Of a stretch of DNA of 7,512 nt, positions 6,116 through 7,512 are shown one piece after another. The DNA is from Desulfobacteraceae bacterium. GTDB taxonomy: Bacteria; Desulfobacterota; Desulfobacteria; Desulfobacterales; Desulfosalsimonadaceae. Under the pieces are notes generated by a model. The model saw only the letters and a program-made list of their open reading frames with translations, searched no databases and was not told the DNA's origin. Positions within the stretch are counted from its first letter, which is position 1, and the number at the start of each line of letters is the position of its first letter. The stretch spans positions 1 through 7,512 of the forward strand of contig PUOB01000287.1 in NCBI GenBank assembly GCA_003551985.1, given 5' to 3'. Both the position numbers and the translations under genes were made by a program.

Positions 6116-7512
6116 TCACCGGACCTTCTCAACAATCATTTCGGCGACTTTCTCCGCGGAGCGGCCAAAGAGCTCTTCCATGGGAACCCGATCAAGGTAT
6201 TCATCCTGCCATGTGATGGAATTTTCCTGGACGATGTTCTTGATATGTTCGTGCTTTCCGCCGAGGGCCTTGACCCGGATGGGCAGATCCACGTCGTTTC
6301 GGAATTCCACCTCCAGCAAAAGCAGGTGCTCGACCATGTTCGGATGGGAGGGATCAGCGGACAGCACGGGAATGACCAGCACGGAGCGGTCATCCTTGCG
6401 CCCCTTGCCAAGATAGACATTGCCCTGTCGGACAATAATCCGCTTAGATCCTTTGAGGCTCTGGTCGGATTCGGTACGGGACGGCAGGGATGCGGATGTG
6501 CCTGTTTTTGCCACGACGGTTATGGTGGTTTTGTCAGTGGGTTCCCCCAGCAGGTTGACGCCCGACACCCGGTAAAGGGTCGATCCGTTGATGCGGGCGA
6601 TAATTTTCTGGATGTTGCGGATGACCATCACGTTGGTCAAAGCGAGATGTTCAATGCCGAACCCGTTTTCCGAAAGAGCCTCAAACAAGCGACCCTCGGC
6701 CTTTTCCTCGATCCGGCTGGTGCCGACCGTGACGGTCTTGGCCTGGTGCTTGATCGCGTCTACAGGCCGCGCCATGACGTTTATCGATTCCCCCATCGCC
6801 TCAAAAAACAGGGCGAACATGTTTTTCGCCGTCCCCTTGATCCCAAAGTCGAATTCAAAGTCATTGACCGGTAGGCGGCCCGAGAGATATTTGAGCAAAA
6901 GGACCAGGTTGGTGGCCCGGTGAATACCGATGGTGCCGGGAAGGCGGTTTTCGTGCTGCATCTTTCGAAAATCCCGGTAAAATGCCAGTATTTTTTCCCG
7001 GAAGCCGTCTTCGAGGACAATATCAAAAATATCAAGCTCGCTTTGCGTGTATGTCCGGATCAGCGTCTCTAATTCTTCCTTGAAATCAAAAAGGAATTTT
7101 GACCCTTCATTGATCGTGAGGGCGGCGTAGTATCCCCAGATATGGCCGACCAGCGTGTTTAACACCGGTGCGAAATGCTCGCTTACCGGAGGGACATGGA
7201 ACACGTCCTCGGCATAGGGGTCAAAGCGGTCTTCGTGGTCGTCGCAGATGACCACCGGAAGCGCCTTGTGGGATTTAAAAATCGCTGTATCCTTTACGAT
7301 ATCGCCCAGAACGCTTCTGCGTGTGCCCGCCGCACAGATGATTATCAAGGGCTCGCTTGAAAGGTCGATATGCTTCTTGTCCTCGACGTAATCCGATGAA
7401 ATGGTCTTGTAGCAAAGCTCGCTCAGCTTGATCCGGATCTCGTCGGCCGCGGCCTTGTTGGGGCCGCTTCCCACGACCGCCCAGTAAGTCCTTTGCAGCG
7501 CCAGGCGATGGG
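6116..7512 (-). CDS. GlmS-like SIS-domain protein with long C-terminal extension (5' end outside window)
   Basis: The frame is open to the right edge; the 464 visible residues begin HRLALQRTYWAVVGSG. A GTG at 7474 is not the true start, because sequence upstream of it in frame continues a conserved strand. Residues about 8-150 fit a sugar-isomerase (SIS) domain related to the second SIS domain of GlmS (glutamine:fructose-6-phosphate amidotransferase): a strand and turn VVGSGPNKAAADE, the helix IRIKLSELCYK, then EDKKHIDLSSEPLIIICAAG, a VPPVSEHFAPVLNTLVGHIWGYYAAL segment, and a helix. E. coli GlmS ends soon after this domain; here about 300 more residues follow, including ARPVDAIKHQAKTVTVGTSR (247-266) and a beta-rich end, which I cannot assign. 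A glutaminase domain and the first SIS domain, if present, lie off the edge. Enzymatic activity is not proven: it could be a synthase, an isomerase-like sensor or a sugar-binding regulator. The stop is 7 bp before the GerMN-like gene. Confidence 0.8.
   Translation of the reverse strand, partial: HRLALQRTYWAVVGSGPNKAAADEIRIKLSELCYKTISSDYVEDKKHIDLSSEPLIIICAAGTRRSVLGDIVKDTAIFKSHKALPVVICDDHEDRFDPYAEDVFHVPPVSEHFAPVLNTLVGHIWGYYAALTINEGSKFLFDFKEELETLIRTYTQSELDIFDIVLEDGFREKILAFYRDFRKMQHENRLPGTIGIHRATNLVLLLKYLSGRLPVNDFEFDFGIKGTAKNMFALFFEAMGESINVMARPVDAIKHQAKTVTVGTSRIEEKAEGRLFEALSENGFGIEHLALTNVMVIRNIQKIIARINGSTLYRVSGVNLLGEPTDKTTITVVAKTGTSASLPSRTESDQSLKGSKRIIVRQGNVYLGKGRKDDRSVLVIPVLSADPSHPNMVEHLLLLEVEFRNDVDLPIRVKALGGKHEHIKNIVQENSITWQDEYLDRVPMEELFGRSAEKVAEMIVEKVR

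Noticed and set aside
6032..6874. Plus-strand open frame (280 codons) over the SIS-domain and GerMN-like genes
   Set aside because: It is antisense to two frames with recognisable domain patterns and good spacing, and its protein shows no family pattern.

Overview
The window looks like a piece of a Gram-negative bacterial chromosome of moderate GC content. The nearest fit I can suggest is a sulfate-reducer-type Desulfobacterota (former Deltaproteobacteria). This is inferred from overall gene style, the palindromic repeat and the unusual GlmS-like protein, and no marker gene in the window proves it. No RNA gene, CRISPR array, transposase or phage gene was seen.

Layout: (1) Positions 1-431, minus strand: the 5' part of a membrane protein gene that runs off the left edge. 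(2) Positions 432-654: a divergent, AT-rich intergenic region with a perfect 14-bp palindrome and candidate promoter boxes for both directions. (3) Positions 655-5525, plus strand: a four-gene peptide-type ABC importer cluster, with a YejB-like permease, a YejE-like permease carrying a large extra periplasmic domain, and two separate DppD/DppF-like ATPases. A 124-bp near-perfect palindrome (MITE/REP-like, no ORF) sits between the permease pair and the ATPase pair. (4) Positions 5526-5556: a short convergent junction with a small GC hairpin. (5) Positions 5557-7512, minus strand: a tightly spaced gene pair, in transcription order a GlmS-like SIS-domain protein (its 5' end is off the right edge) and a small membrane-anchored protein with a GerMN-like domain.

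The two permeases would form the inner-membrane channel and the two ATPases the cytoplasmic motor of an importer for oligopeptides or a related substrate (the E. coli YejABEF type handles peptides such as microcin C). The solute-binding protein that such an importer needs is not in the window. E. coli encodes the two ATPase halves as one fused protein, YejF; here they are two genes overlapping by 23 bp, each with its own four-cysteine C-terminal motif. The SIS/GerMN-like pair is an independent unit that may relate to amino-sugar or cell-envelope metabolism, but this is inference.
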